This document shows positions 1 to 5,462 of a stretch of DNA of 6,195 nt, piece after piece (the stretch's first letter is position 1; the number at the start of each line of letters is the position of its first letter). A model generated the notes under the pieces. It made no database searches. It had not been told where the DNA came from and worked only from the letters and a program-made list of their open reading frames with translations. The position numbers were made by a program, and so were the translations under genes. The stretch is from JAAYYM01 sp035271065 (lineage in GTDB: Bacteria; Bacillota; Clostridia; Lachnospirales; Lachnospiraceae): contig DATESB010000053.1 of the NCBI GenBank assembly GCA_035271065.1, forward strand, positions 1 through 6,195, given 5' to 3'.

Positions 1-297
1 CGGCACCTCAAAAGATACCGCTACATGCGACTGTGCCGCAAGATTATAAATTTCAGTTGGTTGAATCTGCTCAATCAAACGATTCAGATTGCTGGAATCG
101 GTCAAATCTCCATGATGCAGGAATAAAGTCTTATCCCTTACTTCTCTGTCATAATATAAATGGTCGATTCGTTCGGTTGCAATCGATGAATGGCGACGAA
201 TGATGCCATGTACTTCATATCCTTTTTCCAACAGTAACTCTGCAAGATAAGAGCCATCCTGTCCTGTGATTCCTGTAATCAGTGCTACATTTCTCAT
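1..297 (-). CDS. gmd: GDP-mannose 4,6-dehydratase, N-terminal part (cut by window edge)
   Basis: The gene starts at the ATG at 297-295 and stays open to base 1, giving the first 99 residues of a protein that is usually about 340-370 residues long. Seen in the sequence: a Rossmann nucleotide-binding start with GITGQDGSYLAELLLEKGY at residues 9-27 (glycines 9, 12 and 15), the RR at 34-35 followed by TERIDHLY at 41-48, GDLTD at 63-67, and NLAAQSHVAVSFE at 85-97. These are hallmark segments of Gmd, an extended short-chain dehydrogenase. The family turns GDP-D-mannose into GDP-4-keto-6-deoxy-D-mannose with NADP(H), the first step to GDP-L-fucose or GDP-D-rhamnose, in the cytoplasm. The catalytic Tyr-x-x-x-Lys lies outside the window. 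The start is supported by AAGGAG at 305-310 (minus), 7 nt upstream, and by a promoter at 342-370. Which sugar is finally made cannot be judged because the partner gene is not visible. Confidence 0.95.
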   Translation of the reverse strand, partial: MRNVALITGITGQDGSYLAELLLEKGYEVHGIIRRHSSIATERIDHLYYDREVRDKTLFLHHGDLTDSSNLNRLIEQIQPTEIYNLAAQSHVAVSFEVP

Positions 298-341
298 TGA
301 TATTCTCCTTAACTACATACGTAATTTCGTTAACAAAAAGT

Positions 342-370
342 AGTATACCCCAAATCTGATATTTTGTCCA
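342..370 (-). promoter_or_regulatory. Sigma-A-type promoter of gmd
   Basis: On the minus strand a -35 box TGGACA (365-370) and a -10 box TATACT (342-347) are separated by exactly 17 bp. Each box matches the consensus at five of six positions. Transcription would start near 335, leaving a leader of about 38 nt that contains the AAGGAG ribosome binding site. Confidence 0.75.
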
Positions 371-387
371 TAATGTGTGGGCAATCC

Positions 388-416
388 TTGCTATTTTGTC
401 TGCTGTCATGTATAAT
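388..416 (+). promoter_or_regulatory. Sigma-A-type promoter of the YuiD-like gene
   Basis: TTGCTA (388-393) is followed after 17 bp by a perfect TATAAT (411-416). The start of transcription would be near 423. This falls downstream of the upstream in-frame ATG at 375, so it favours the ATG at 447 as the real start of the gene. Its -35 box lies only 17 bp from the -35 box of the oppositely directed gmd promoter. Confidence 0.7.
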
Positions 417-432
417 AAATCAGTATTTATGC

Positions 433-438
433 AAAGGA
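433..438 (+). promoter_or_regulatory. Ribosome binding site that fixes the start at 447
   Basis: AAAGGA sits 8 nt before the ATG at 447. Neither the in-frame ATG at 375 nor the ATG at 438, which overlaps this motif, has a comparable site at a proper distance. Confidence 0.7.
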
Positions 439-446
439 TGGTTTTC

Positions 447-914
447 ATGGAAATATTACAGGGGTTACTTCAAAATAGAATTTTTCTTGTAGCTGCAACC
501 GGTTGGGCTGTAGCACAGATACTCAAAACACTTATCACTCTGGCGCTTACGCGTTCCTTTAATCCTGAACGATTATTTGGTTCCGGCGGTATGCCCAGTT
601 CACACTCTTCAACCGTATGCGCATTAACTACTGCGGTCATCATGCAATATGGCACTGCATCTTTTGAATTTGCAATATCTGCAGTACTTGCTATTATTGT
701 CATGTATGATGCTGCCGGTGTACGTCGCGAAACCGGTACGCAAGCTGTTGTCCTGAATCGCTTTTTAGACATGTTTGCACATATGGACGAAAGTCTTTCT
801 TCTCAATTTACAGAAGAAAAACTAAAGGAACTGGTTGGTCATACTCCGTTACAGGTATTTGCCGGTGCACTTCTCGGAATTCTGATTGCTGTATTTATGT
901 TTCCGGCATTGTAG
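447..914 (+). CDS. YuiD-like divergent PAP2 family integral membrane protein
   Basis: The protein has 155 residues with the start at 447, close to the size of the Bacillus YuiD family (divergent PAP2, formerly DUF212). Seen: a hydrophobic N-terminus with K27, SGGMPSSHSS at 46-55, a membrane segment around 73-87, YDAAGVRRETGTQA at 87-100, and LVGHTPLQVFAGALLGI at 129-145 leading into a C-terminal membrane segment. The MPSSHS and GHTP blocks resemble the acid-phosphatase (PAP2) motifs in which Ser/His and Arg/His bind or attack phosphate, so a membrane lipid-phosphate phosphatase role is plausible. That is inference from the superfamily, since members are generally annotated without a proven substrate. 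A longer reading from 375 adds 24 residues but would begin upstream of the predicted transcription start. The 3' end overlaps the convergent reductase gene by 20 bp. The gene appears to be transcribed alone. Confidence 0.9.
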   Translation: MEILQGLLQNRIFLVAATGWAVAQILKTLITLALTRSFNPERLFGSGGMPSSHSSTVCALTTAVIMQYGTASFEFAISAVLAIIVMYDAAGVRRETGTQAVVLNRFLDMFAHMDESLSSQFTEEKLKELVGHTPLQVFAGALLGILIAVFMFPAL

Positions 915-1773
915 CCATATATTCTGCAATGGCGCTTTTCCAATCTGCCATTTCAAAATCCGTTGTTAATTTCAACATATAATTGTCAAGCACAGAATAT
1001 GCCGGACGTCTTGCCGATGCAGGATACATTGTGGCATATTCTTCTGATGAAATATATGTCACTTTCGTATCTTTTCCTGCCAGTCTGAATATCTCTGTTG
1101 CAAAATCTGCCCATGAGCATTGGCCCTCACATGTTCCGTGAAACGTTCCGTAATTGTCGGTCGGAAGAAGATATGCAATCATCTTCGCCAACTCAGTGGC
1201 ACTTGTTGGAGTTCCCAACTGATCTTTTACCACCTTCACCTCCGGATTTGTCTCTGCAAGTCGTAACATCGTCTTCACAAAATTCTTTCCGTCCCCATAG
1301 AGCCAAGCCGTTCTAATGATAAAATGTTCTTTTGCAAATTCTTTGACAAAATTCTCACCCGCAAGTTTTGTTACTCCATATACTCCCTGTGGTGCCACCT
1401 GATCAAACTCAATACGCGGTGTCTCTGCATTTCCCGCAAATACATAGTCGGTAGAGATATGCATGAGTTTTGCTCCAACTTTCGTTGCTGCAATACTCAG
1501 ATTACGCGGTCCGATTGCATTAATTCTATATGCTGCATCCACCTGTTGCTCGCATGCATCCACATTTGTATGTGCTGCACAGTTGATAATAGCATATGGC
1601 TTCTGTTCCTCCACAAATTTCATCACCTGATTGATATCAGTAATGTCCAGCTTTGTCACGCCCTCAACCCCGACATCTGTATTTACAAGCGTATAACTAT
1701 CACTATTCGCATATTGCTTGTTAATGGCTCGTCCCAATTGTCCATTACAGCCTGTTACGATTATTTTCTTCAT
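895..1773 (-). CDS. rmlD: dTDP-4-dehydrorhamnose reductase
   Basis: The protein has 292 residues, normal for RmlD/RfbD. Family knowledge: it reduces dTDP-4-dehydro-L-rhamnose to dTDP-L-rhamnose with NAD(P)H, the last step of that pathway in the cytoplasm. Seen: the nucleotide-binding loop TGCNGQLG at 7-14 (G8, G11, G14), NCAAHTNVDACE at 64-75, STDYVFAG at 107-114 with T108, the catalytic pair Y132 and K136 in YGVTKLAGE, RTAWLYG at 154-160, and the sugar-nucleotide-side signature ARRPAYSVLDN at 254-264. The start at 1773 puts the Rossmann strand at residue 3. It has a modest site AGAGGG at 1781-1786, 7 nt upstream. In-frame ATGs at 1830 and 1809 lie upstream of or at the expected transcription start and are unlikely to be used. 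No rmlA, rmlB or rmlC is in the window, so the other steps must be encoded elsewhere. Alternative names are rfbD and strL. Confidence 0.94.
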   Translation of the reverse strand: MKKIIVTGCNGQLGRAINKQYANSDSYTLVNTDVGVEGVTKLDITDINQVMKFVEEQKPYAIINCAAHTNVDACEQQVDAAYRINAIGPRNLSIAATKVGAKLMHISTDYVFAGNAETPRIEFDQVAPQGVYGVTKLAGENFVKEFAKEHFIIRTAWLYGDGKNFVKTMLRLAETNPEVKVVKDQLGTPTSATELAKMIAYLLPTDNYGTFHGTCEGQCSWADFATEIFRLAGKDTKVTYISSEEYATMYPASARRPAYSVLDNYMLKLTTDFEMADWKSAIAEYMATMPET

Positions 1774-1780
1774 TGCGTAT

Positions 1781-1786
1781 CCCTCT
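1781..1786 (-). promoter_or_regulatory. Weak ribosome binding site of rmlD
   Basis: AGAGGG on the minus strand, 7 nt before the ATG at 1773. It is weaker than the AAGGAG and GGAGGA sites of gmd and leuA, but its spacing selects the 292-residue form over longer readings from 1809 or 1830. Confidence 0.5.
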
Positions 1787-1813
1787 TTCAAATCATAATT
1801 TACATACATCGTT

Positions 1814-1846
1814 AGTATAGCATGATTCACAAAAACATGCTATACT
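1814..1846. promoter_or_regulatory. Palindromic bidirectional promoter between rmlD and the membrane protein gene
   Basis: A perfect 11-bp inverted repeat has arms AGTATAGCATG (1814-1824) and CATGCTATACT (1836-1846) around an 11-nt spacer. Each arm contains TGCTATACT, an extended -10 box: on the plus strand at 1838-1846, reading toward the gene at 1900, and on the minus strand at 1822-1814, reading toward rmlD. The matching -35 position at 17 bp is a weak TAGCAT in both directions and overlaps the opposite -10 region, as expected for extended -10 promoters. Predicted starts are near 1853 (plus) and 1807 (minus). The two polymerase footprints overlap, so the promoters probably compete. The dyad could also serve as a repressor operator; no regulator gene is in the window. 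Confidence 0.6.
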
Positions 1847-1899
1847 GTGCGTGCAAGAATTGTATCACATTCTAACGCTTATGAAATGGAGATATCAGT

Positions 1900-3432
1900 A
1901 TGAAAACTTACATCAAAACAAATCACCTATTGCCGATATGCGGAATTGCATTGATACACTGGCTGATTACTTTCTTCACGGATAAATCTATCTTCGTGGT
2001 TTCACCTACTGTGAACTTGTCTGACTACATCATCTGTAAGGTACTCCTGTATGTCATACTATACTTTTTTTACAGAACTTTATATCGCATACTGTTTACA
2101 AAGGATAAGAACAATCTTCCTGAATATGGTGTATTACGATATAGTTTGGTATATTTGCTTCCTGTACTTGCTATTCTTGTGATTAAATTACCTCAGGGAT
2201 TTCTAAGCAATGATGAAAGTTTGATATTTGAGTCTGCAATCAACCTACAACATTACACCTGGTTCTACTATATAACTACTTATTACTATATTATCTGCCT
2301 TATGCTGATTCCGAGTTGGATTGGTCCTATCATAATCAAAGTTATCATTCAATTGTTGGTGGTTGGTTATGCTATGTACCGTCTTATCAGATTTCTTGGT
2401 GTTAAATATGGCAAGTATGGCTACCTTCTGTTTCTCATGTATCCGGTAATTGCCTATACTACCTCAGCTCACCGTTTGCCAATCTATTATCTGCTATATT
2501 TTATACTAATTACTACACTTCTGTTTGATTTGCTTGAACATGTATCCTTGACAAAGACTCGTGCTTTCTGGCTGCTGGTACTGGGAAGTGTATTAACACA
2601 ATGGCGAACCGAAGGTATTTATCTCGCAGTATTGATACCCATCCTTCTTTTTATTGTATATTCCAACATTCGTACGAAAAAGACCTCAGTTATCATTCTT
2701 CTCTCCTCAATTGTATTACAGTATGTCATTTCAATACCACAGAACGGTCTTGTTGCAAGTGAAATGAGCGCTGCAGCTGATGACAGAATGAAACCTTTCT
2801 ACGCCTATACAATTACAAATATGTATCGCAACGGTCTTGACTATCAAACTAATAAAGAAGATTTGGATATTGTAGACAAGTATCTATCACTGGAAACAAT
2901 TGATGCAATCAATGAATACTATGGTGAAATCAATTACGAAGATGTACTAATTCTATATAAAGAAGGCTTCATCGGCGTTCGTCCTGAAGCTACTGTTGCA
3001 GATTTCTTCAACTATGCAAATGCTATGAAACATATTTGTCTAAACAACCTTGACGTCTTCTTCCAGACAAGATGGGGTGCATTTTGCTACGCGGCACAAC
3101 CCTACAAGATTGTATTTGAAGGACTCAGCCTACGATCACTTATCAGTTTTGGCATCAGCATTGTAAAAACAATTGCTTATAATTTGTTTATTCCCTGTAT
3201 CATTACTTTACTGCTCTGTATTTATACCTTAATCAAGAAGCGCTGGTTTACCTTTTTTGTAACCGGAGGTCTGATTGCACATTGGTTTATTGTCTTCGTA
3301 CTTGCACCGGCTTCCTATTTCAAGTACTATTTTCCGGTATATTTCACGGCATACTTTTATGCATTTCTGCTGATTCTGCAAACAATCTATAACAGGAATC
3401 ATGTTGAGAAGCCCATTCGATTGATTGTATAA
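1900..3432 (+). CDS. Polytopic membrane protein, candidate GT-C type glycosyltransferase
   Basis: A 510-residue protein with about 11-12 hydrophobic segments, roughly at 10-27, 43-65, 83-97, 121-138, 140-160, 172-190, 194-212, 222-256 (probably two), 262-280, 411-440, 449-470 and 476-496. One large polar section lies at about 281-405. A loop after the third segment carries LSNDES (102-107), with D105 and E106 where GT-C enzymes often keep their catalytic acid. QWRTEGIYL (234-242) resembles the Arg-rich, Glu-containing turn common in large polysaccharide-associated GT-C proteins. From this I infer a membrane transferase using a lipid-linked sugar, or a related glycan-assembly protein, but I do not recognise a specific family. 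The start is supported by GGAG at 1888-1891, 8 nt before the ATG, and by the upstream promoter palindrome. Transcription ends at the hairpin 29 nt after the stop. It shares its promoter region with rmlD, in line with a role in rhamnose-containing glycan synthesis. Codon use looks more AT-rich than in leuA. Confidence 0.82.
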   Translation: MKTYIKTNHLLPICGIALIHWLITFFTDKSIFVVSPTVNLSDYIICKVLLYVILYFFYRTLYRILFTKDKNNLPEYGVLRYSLVYLLPVLAILVIKLPQGFLSNDESLIFESAINLQHYTWFYYITTYYYIICLMLIPSWIGPIIIKVIIQLLVVGYAMYRLIRFLGVKYGKYGYLLFLMYPVIAYTTSAHRLPIYYLLYFILITTLLFDLLEHVSLTKTRAFWLLVLGSVLTQWRTEGIYLAVLIPILLFIVYSNIRTKKTSVIILLSSIVLQYVISIPQNGLVASEMSAAADDRMKPFYAYTITNMYRNGLDYQTNKEDLDIVDKYLSLETIDAINEYYGEINYEDVLILYKEGFIGVRPEATVADFFNYANAMKHICLNNLDVFFQTRWGAFCYAAQPYKIVFEGLSLRSLISFGISIVKTIAYNLFIPCIITLLLCIYTLIKKRWFTFFVTGGLIAHWFIVFVLAPASYFKYYFPVYFTAYFYAFLLILQTIYNRNHVEKPIRLIV

Positions 3433-3461
3433 GCATGTACTTTTGCACATATAGTTTATAG

Positions 3462-3495
3462 AAGAAACACGCAGCCTTTCAGCTGCGTGTTTCTT
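3462..3495. terminator. Bidirectional intrinsic terminator shared by two convergent genes
   Basis: The 14-bp arms AAGAAACACGCAGC (3462-3475) and GCTGCGTGTTTCTT (3482-3495) pair perfectly around the 6-nt loop CTTTCA. The GC-rich core is CACGCAGC/GCTGCGTG. On the plus strand it is followed by TTTCTTATT, and on the minus strand by TTTCTTCTAT, so each transcript gets a U-rich tail. It lies exactly 29 nt from the stop codon of the membrane protein gene and 29 nt from that of leuA. Confidence 0.92.
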
Positions 3496-3524
3496 ATTAC
3501 ATATATCATTAATTGTCGCTATCC

Positions 3525-5204
3525 TTACTTTTTACACAGTCCCAATCTATTGACGGCACAAAAGATTGCTCTGACAGAAGCTCTTGTAATGTTTGAACTT
3601 ACACCAACTCCATAGGTCACTGCGCCTTCATTTACATCTAGTAAATGAATGTATGCAGCTGCCTGTGCATTAGAACCGCCCTGTAGAGCATGCTCTTCAT
3701 AATCAAGCACCTTAATATTGATGTCCAGCGCCTCTTTCAAGCCACGCTGTACCGCATCAATAGGTCCGTTTCCGACAGCTTCCACTGTCTTTTCCTCGCC
3801 ATAATAGGTATAGGTCAGTATAATATGTGTATCAAATTGTGAATCATCAGCGTCACTTCTGTCATCCACTTTTAACTTTCTGAAATGAAGCGGTTCCTTC
3901 ATATCAATATAATTCTTTTGGAATGCCTCCATAATCTGCTCTGGTGCCACTTCACCCTGCTTTTCAGAAAGTGCCTGAATCACCTTGGCAAATTCCTTAT
4001 GCATACCTTTGGGAAGTTTGAAACCAAAATAAGTATCCATGACAAAAGCCACTCCACCCTTGCCGGACTGTGAGTTGATGCGAACAATTGGTTCATATTC
4101 CCGACCGATATCAGCCGGATCCACCGGAAGATACGGTACACTCCATATCTCACTGTTTCTTTCCCGCATCGCTTTGACGCCCTTATTAATGGCATCCTGA
4201 TGTGATCCTGAAAAAGCAGTAAATACCAGCTTTCCTGCATATGGATGCCTGTCATGAACCGGCATCTTACAACATCTCTCATATACTTCAACAATTTCAT
4301 TGATATGTTCTATATTTAATTCCGGATCAATCCCCTGTGAAAACATATTAAACGCAATATTCAGAATATCGATATTGCCCGTTCTCTCGCCGTTACCGAA
4401 TAACGTTCCTTCTACTCTCTGAGCACCTGCTAACATTGCAAGTTCCGTAGCCGCAATTCCGGTTCCTCTGTCATTATGCGGATGAACGCTTAAAATAATC
4501 GTCTCTCGATTCTTAAAATGCTTATTCATCCATTCGATACGATCGGCATATACATTTGGCGTTGTGAGTTCAACCGTTGCAGGCAGATTAATAATAATTG
4601 GCTCTTCCTTGGTTGGACCCCATTCCTCCTGAACTGCAGTACAAATTTCCAATGCATAATCATCCTCAGTACCTGTATAACTCTCAGGTGAATATTCCAA
4701 AATGATTTTTCCCGGAAACTTCTTGGCACGTTCTTTTACCATTCTGGTTCCCGCTACAGCTATCTGTATAATTTCTTCTTTTGACATTCCGAATACTACA
4801 TCTCTTTGCAATGTAGAAGTAGAATTATAAATATGTACAACCGCCTGCTTAATACCTTCAATTGATTCAAAAGTCCGATCAATCAACTCTTCTCTGCACT
4901 GTGTCAGTACCTGTACCCTTACATCATCAGGAATCATTCTGCGTTCTACCAATTGACGCAGAAAATCAAATTCTATCTGTGATGCGGCAGGAAACCCTAT
5001 TTCTATCTCTTTGAATCCCAGTTTAATCAGCAAATTGAACAATTCAATCTTTTCTTCTACTACCATGGGATCAATCAACGCCTGATTGCCATCCCTTAAG
5101 TCCACGCTACACCATATCGGTGCCTTGGTAATTTCTCGATTTGGCCATTCACGCTCTGGGTAATGAATCACCGGAACTCTTTGATATCTCTTATAATTTA
5201 ACAT
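3525..5204 (-). CDS. leuA: 2-isopropylmalate synthase, long form
   Basis: The 559-residue enzyme condenses acetyl-CoA with 3-methyl-2-oxobutanoate (2-ketoisovalerate) to give 2-isopropylmalate, the committed step of leucine synthesis, in the cytoplasm. Seen: SVDLRDGNQAL at 33-43 with R37-D38 (catalytic Arg and metal-binding Asp of the HMGL-like barrel), EIEIGFPAAS at 66-75, LEYSPE at 169-174, the metal-binding HPHND at 241-245, LFGNGERTGN at 268-277, FSGSHQDAINKG at 331-342 and GKGG at 381-384. The C-terminal part (about 440-555, with AVGNGPIDA at 476-484) fits the LeuA dimer domain that binds leucine for feedback inhibition. Length and the N-terminal extension match the long LeuA form of Actinobacteria, yeast and many Clostridia rather than the roughly 510-residue E. 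coli form. The start has a strong GGAGGA at 5212-5217, 7 nt upstream. It has its own promoter at 5422-5450 and a terminator after the stop; no other leu gene is adjacent in the window. Confidence 0.97.
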   Translation of the reverse strand: MLNYKRYQRVPVIHYPEREWPNREITKAPIWCSVDLRDGNQALIDPMVVEEKIELFNLLIKLGFKEIEIGFPAASQIEFDFLRQLVERRMIPDDVRVQVLTQCREELIDRTFESIEGIKQAVVHIYNSTSTLQRDVVFGMSKEEIIQIAVAGTRMVKERAKKFPGKIILEYSPESYTGTEDDYALEICTAVQEEWGPTKEEPIIINLPATVELTTPNVYADRIEWMNKHFKNRETIILSVHPHNDRGTGIAATELAMLAGAQRVEGTLFGNGERTGNIDILNIAFNMFSQGIDPELNIEHINEIVEVYERCCKMPVHDRHPYAGKLVFTAFSGSHQDAINKGVKAMRERNSEIWSVPYLPVDPADIGREYEPIVRINSQSGKGGVAFVMDTYFGFKLPKGMHKEFAKVIQALSEKQGEVAPEQIMEAFQKNYIDMKEPLHFRKLKVDDRSDADDSQFDTHIILTYTYYGEEKTVEAVGNGPIDAVQRGLKEALDINIKVLDYEEHALQGGSNAQAAAYIHLLDVNEGAVTYGVGVSSNITRASVRAIFCAVNRLGLCKK

Positions 5205-5415
5205 TTTCTAATCCTCCATTTGACTTTATTATGTTTCTATCCCGGGTTGCTCAGTCAGCATTGCACACCCCGCAGGTGCATGCATTAACAACTTTAAAAG
5301 CCTTGGAGTCGATAGATTACACTGTATTTAACAATAATGGATAATTTGTTCCTGACTATTTTTTTAGCCCCACTTCAATCAACTTCTTTCTCTTATTATC
5401 TCACATACGAATATG
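5205..5415 (-). promoter_or_regulatory. Long 5' leader of leuA
   Basis: From the predicted transcription start near 5415 to the leuA ATG there are about 210 untranslated bases, far more than the 34-47 nt leaders of its neighbours. The first half (5320-5415) is purine- and A-rich. The second half (5221-5316) holds locally GC-rich, self-complementary sequence. No T-box consensus, no intrinsic terminator with a U-run and no canonical leucine leader peptide with ATG and ribosome binding site could be found. A regulatory leader is inferred from length, position and structure only. Confidence 0.5.
5237..5315 (-). promoter_or_regulatory. Possible structured RNA element in the leuA leader
   Basis: On the minus strand CUAUC (5315-5311) can pair with GAUAG (5241-5237) to close a domain of 69 nt. 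Inside it, GCAUGCACC (5283-5275) pairs with GGUGUGCAAUGC (5269-5258) through two single-base bulges around the loop UGCGG. GCUGACUGAGC (5259-5249) can form a small hairpin that overlaps the base of the larger one. Next comes the self-complementary CCCGGG at 5246-5241. CUCCA (5308-5304) can also pair with UGGAG (5218-5214), covering part of the leuA ribosome binding site. These pairings were found by eye; no known riboswitch class was recognised. Confidence 0.35.
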
Positions 5416-5421
5416 GTTTAT

Positions 5422-5450
5422 AGTATATCACTACTAACCATGTGTTTCAA
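5422..5450 (-). promoter_or_regulatory. Sigma-A-type promoter of leuA
   Basis: On the minus strand TTGAAA (5445-5450) and TATACT (5422-5427) are separated by exactly 17 bp, with five of six consensus matches in each box. The -35 box begins only 12 bp after the stop codon of the upstream hydrolase gene. An imperfect dyad at 5413-5441 covers the -10 box and spacer. Confidence 0.78.
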
Positions 5451-5462
5451 ATAAAATTTATA

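Noticed and set aside
375..446. Upstream extension of the YuiD-like protein to the ATG at 375
   Set aside because: It begins before the predicted transcription start near 423, runs through the TATAAT box and lacks a ribosome binding site; the ATG at 447 has AAAGGA at 8 nt.
928..952. Possible terminator after the YuiD-like gene (AATGGC / GCCATT)
   Set aside because: Only 6 bp of stem with a 13-nt loop, no T-run afterwards, and it lies inside the rmlD coding sequence.
1324..1815. 163-residue plus-strand open frame
   Set aside because: It is the antisense shadow of rmlD, with a Cys/Ile-rich composition typical of a reverse-frame reading and no ribosome binding site.
5237..5283. tRNA gene on the plus strand, because GGTTGCTCAGTCAGC resembles a D-arm
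   Set aside because: No acceptor stem, no proper anticodon arm and no GGTTCGA-type T-loop at the right distance.
5141..5344. 67-residue plus-strand open frame
   Set aside because: It lies antisense to the leuA start and leader, has no ribosome binding site and shows no recognisable family pattern.
5205..5415. T-box riboswitch before leuA
   Set aside because: No copy or near copy of the conserved antiterminator sequence (AGGGTGGNACCGCG) and no terminator hairpin with a U-run before the start codon. GGGGTGTGC at 5264-5272 is only a superficial resemblance because it lacks the TGG that pairs with the tRNA end.
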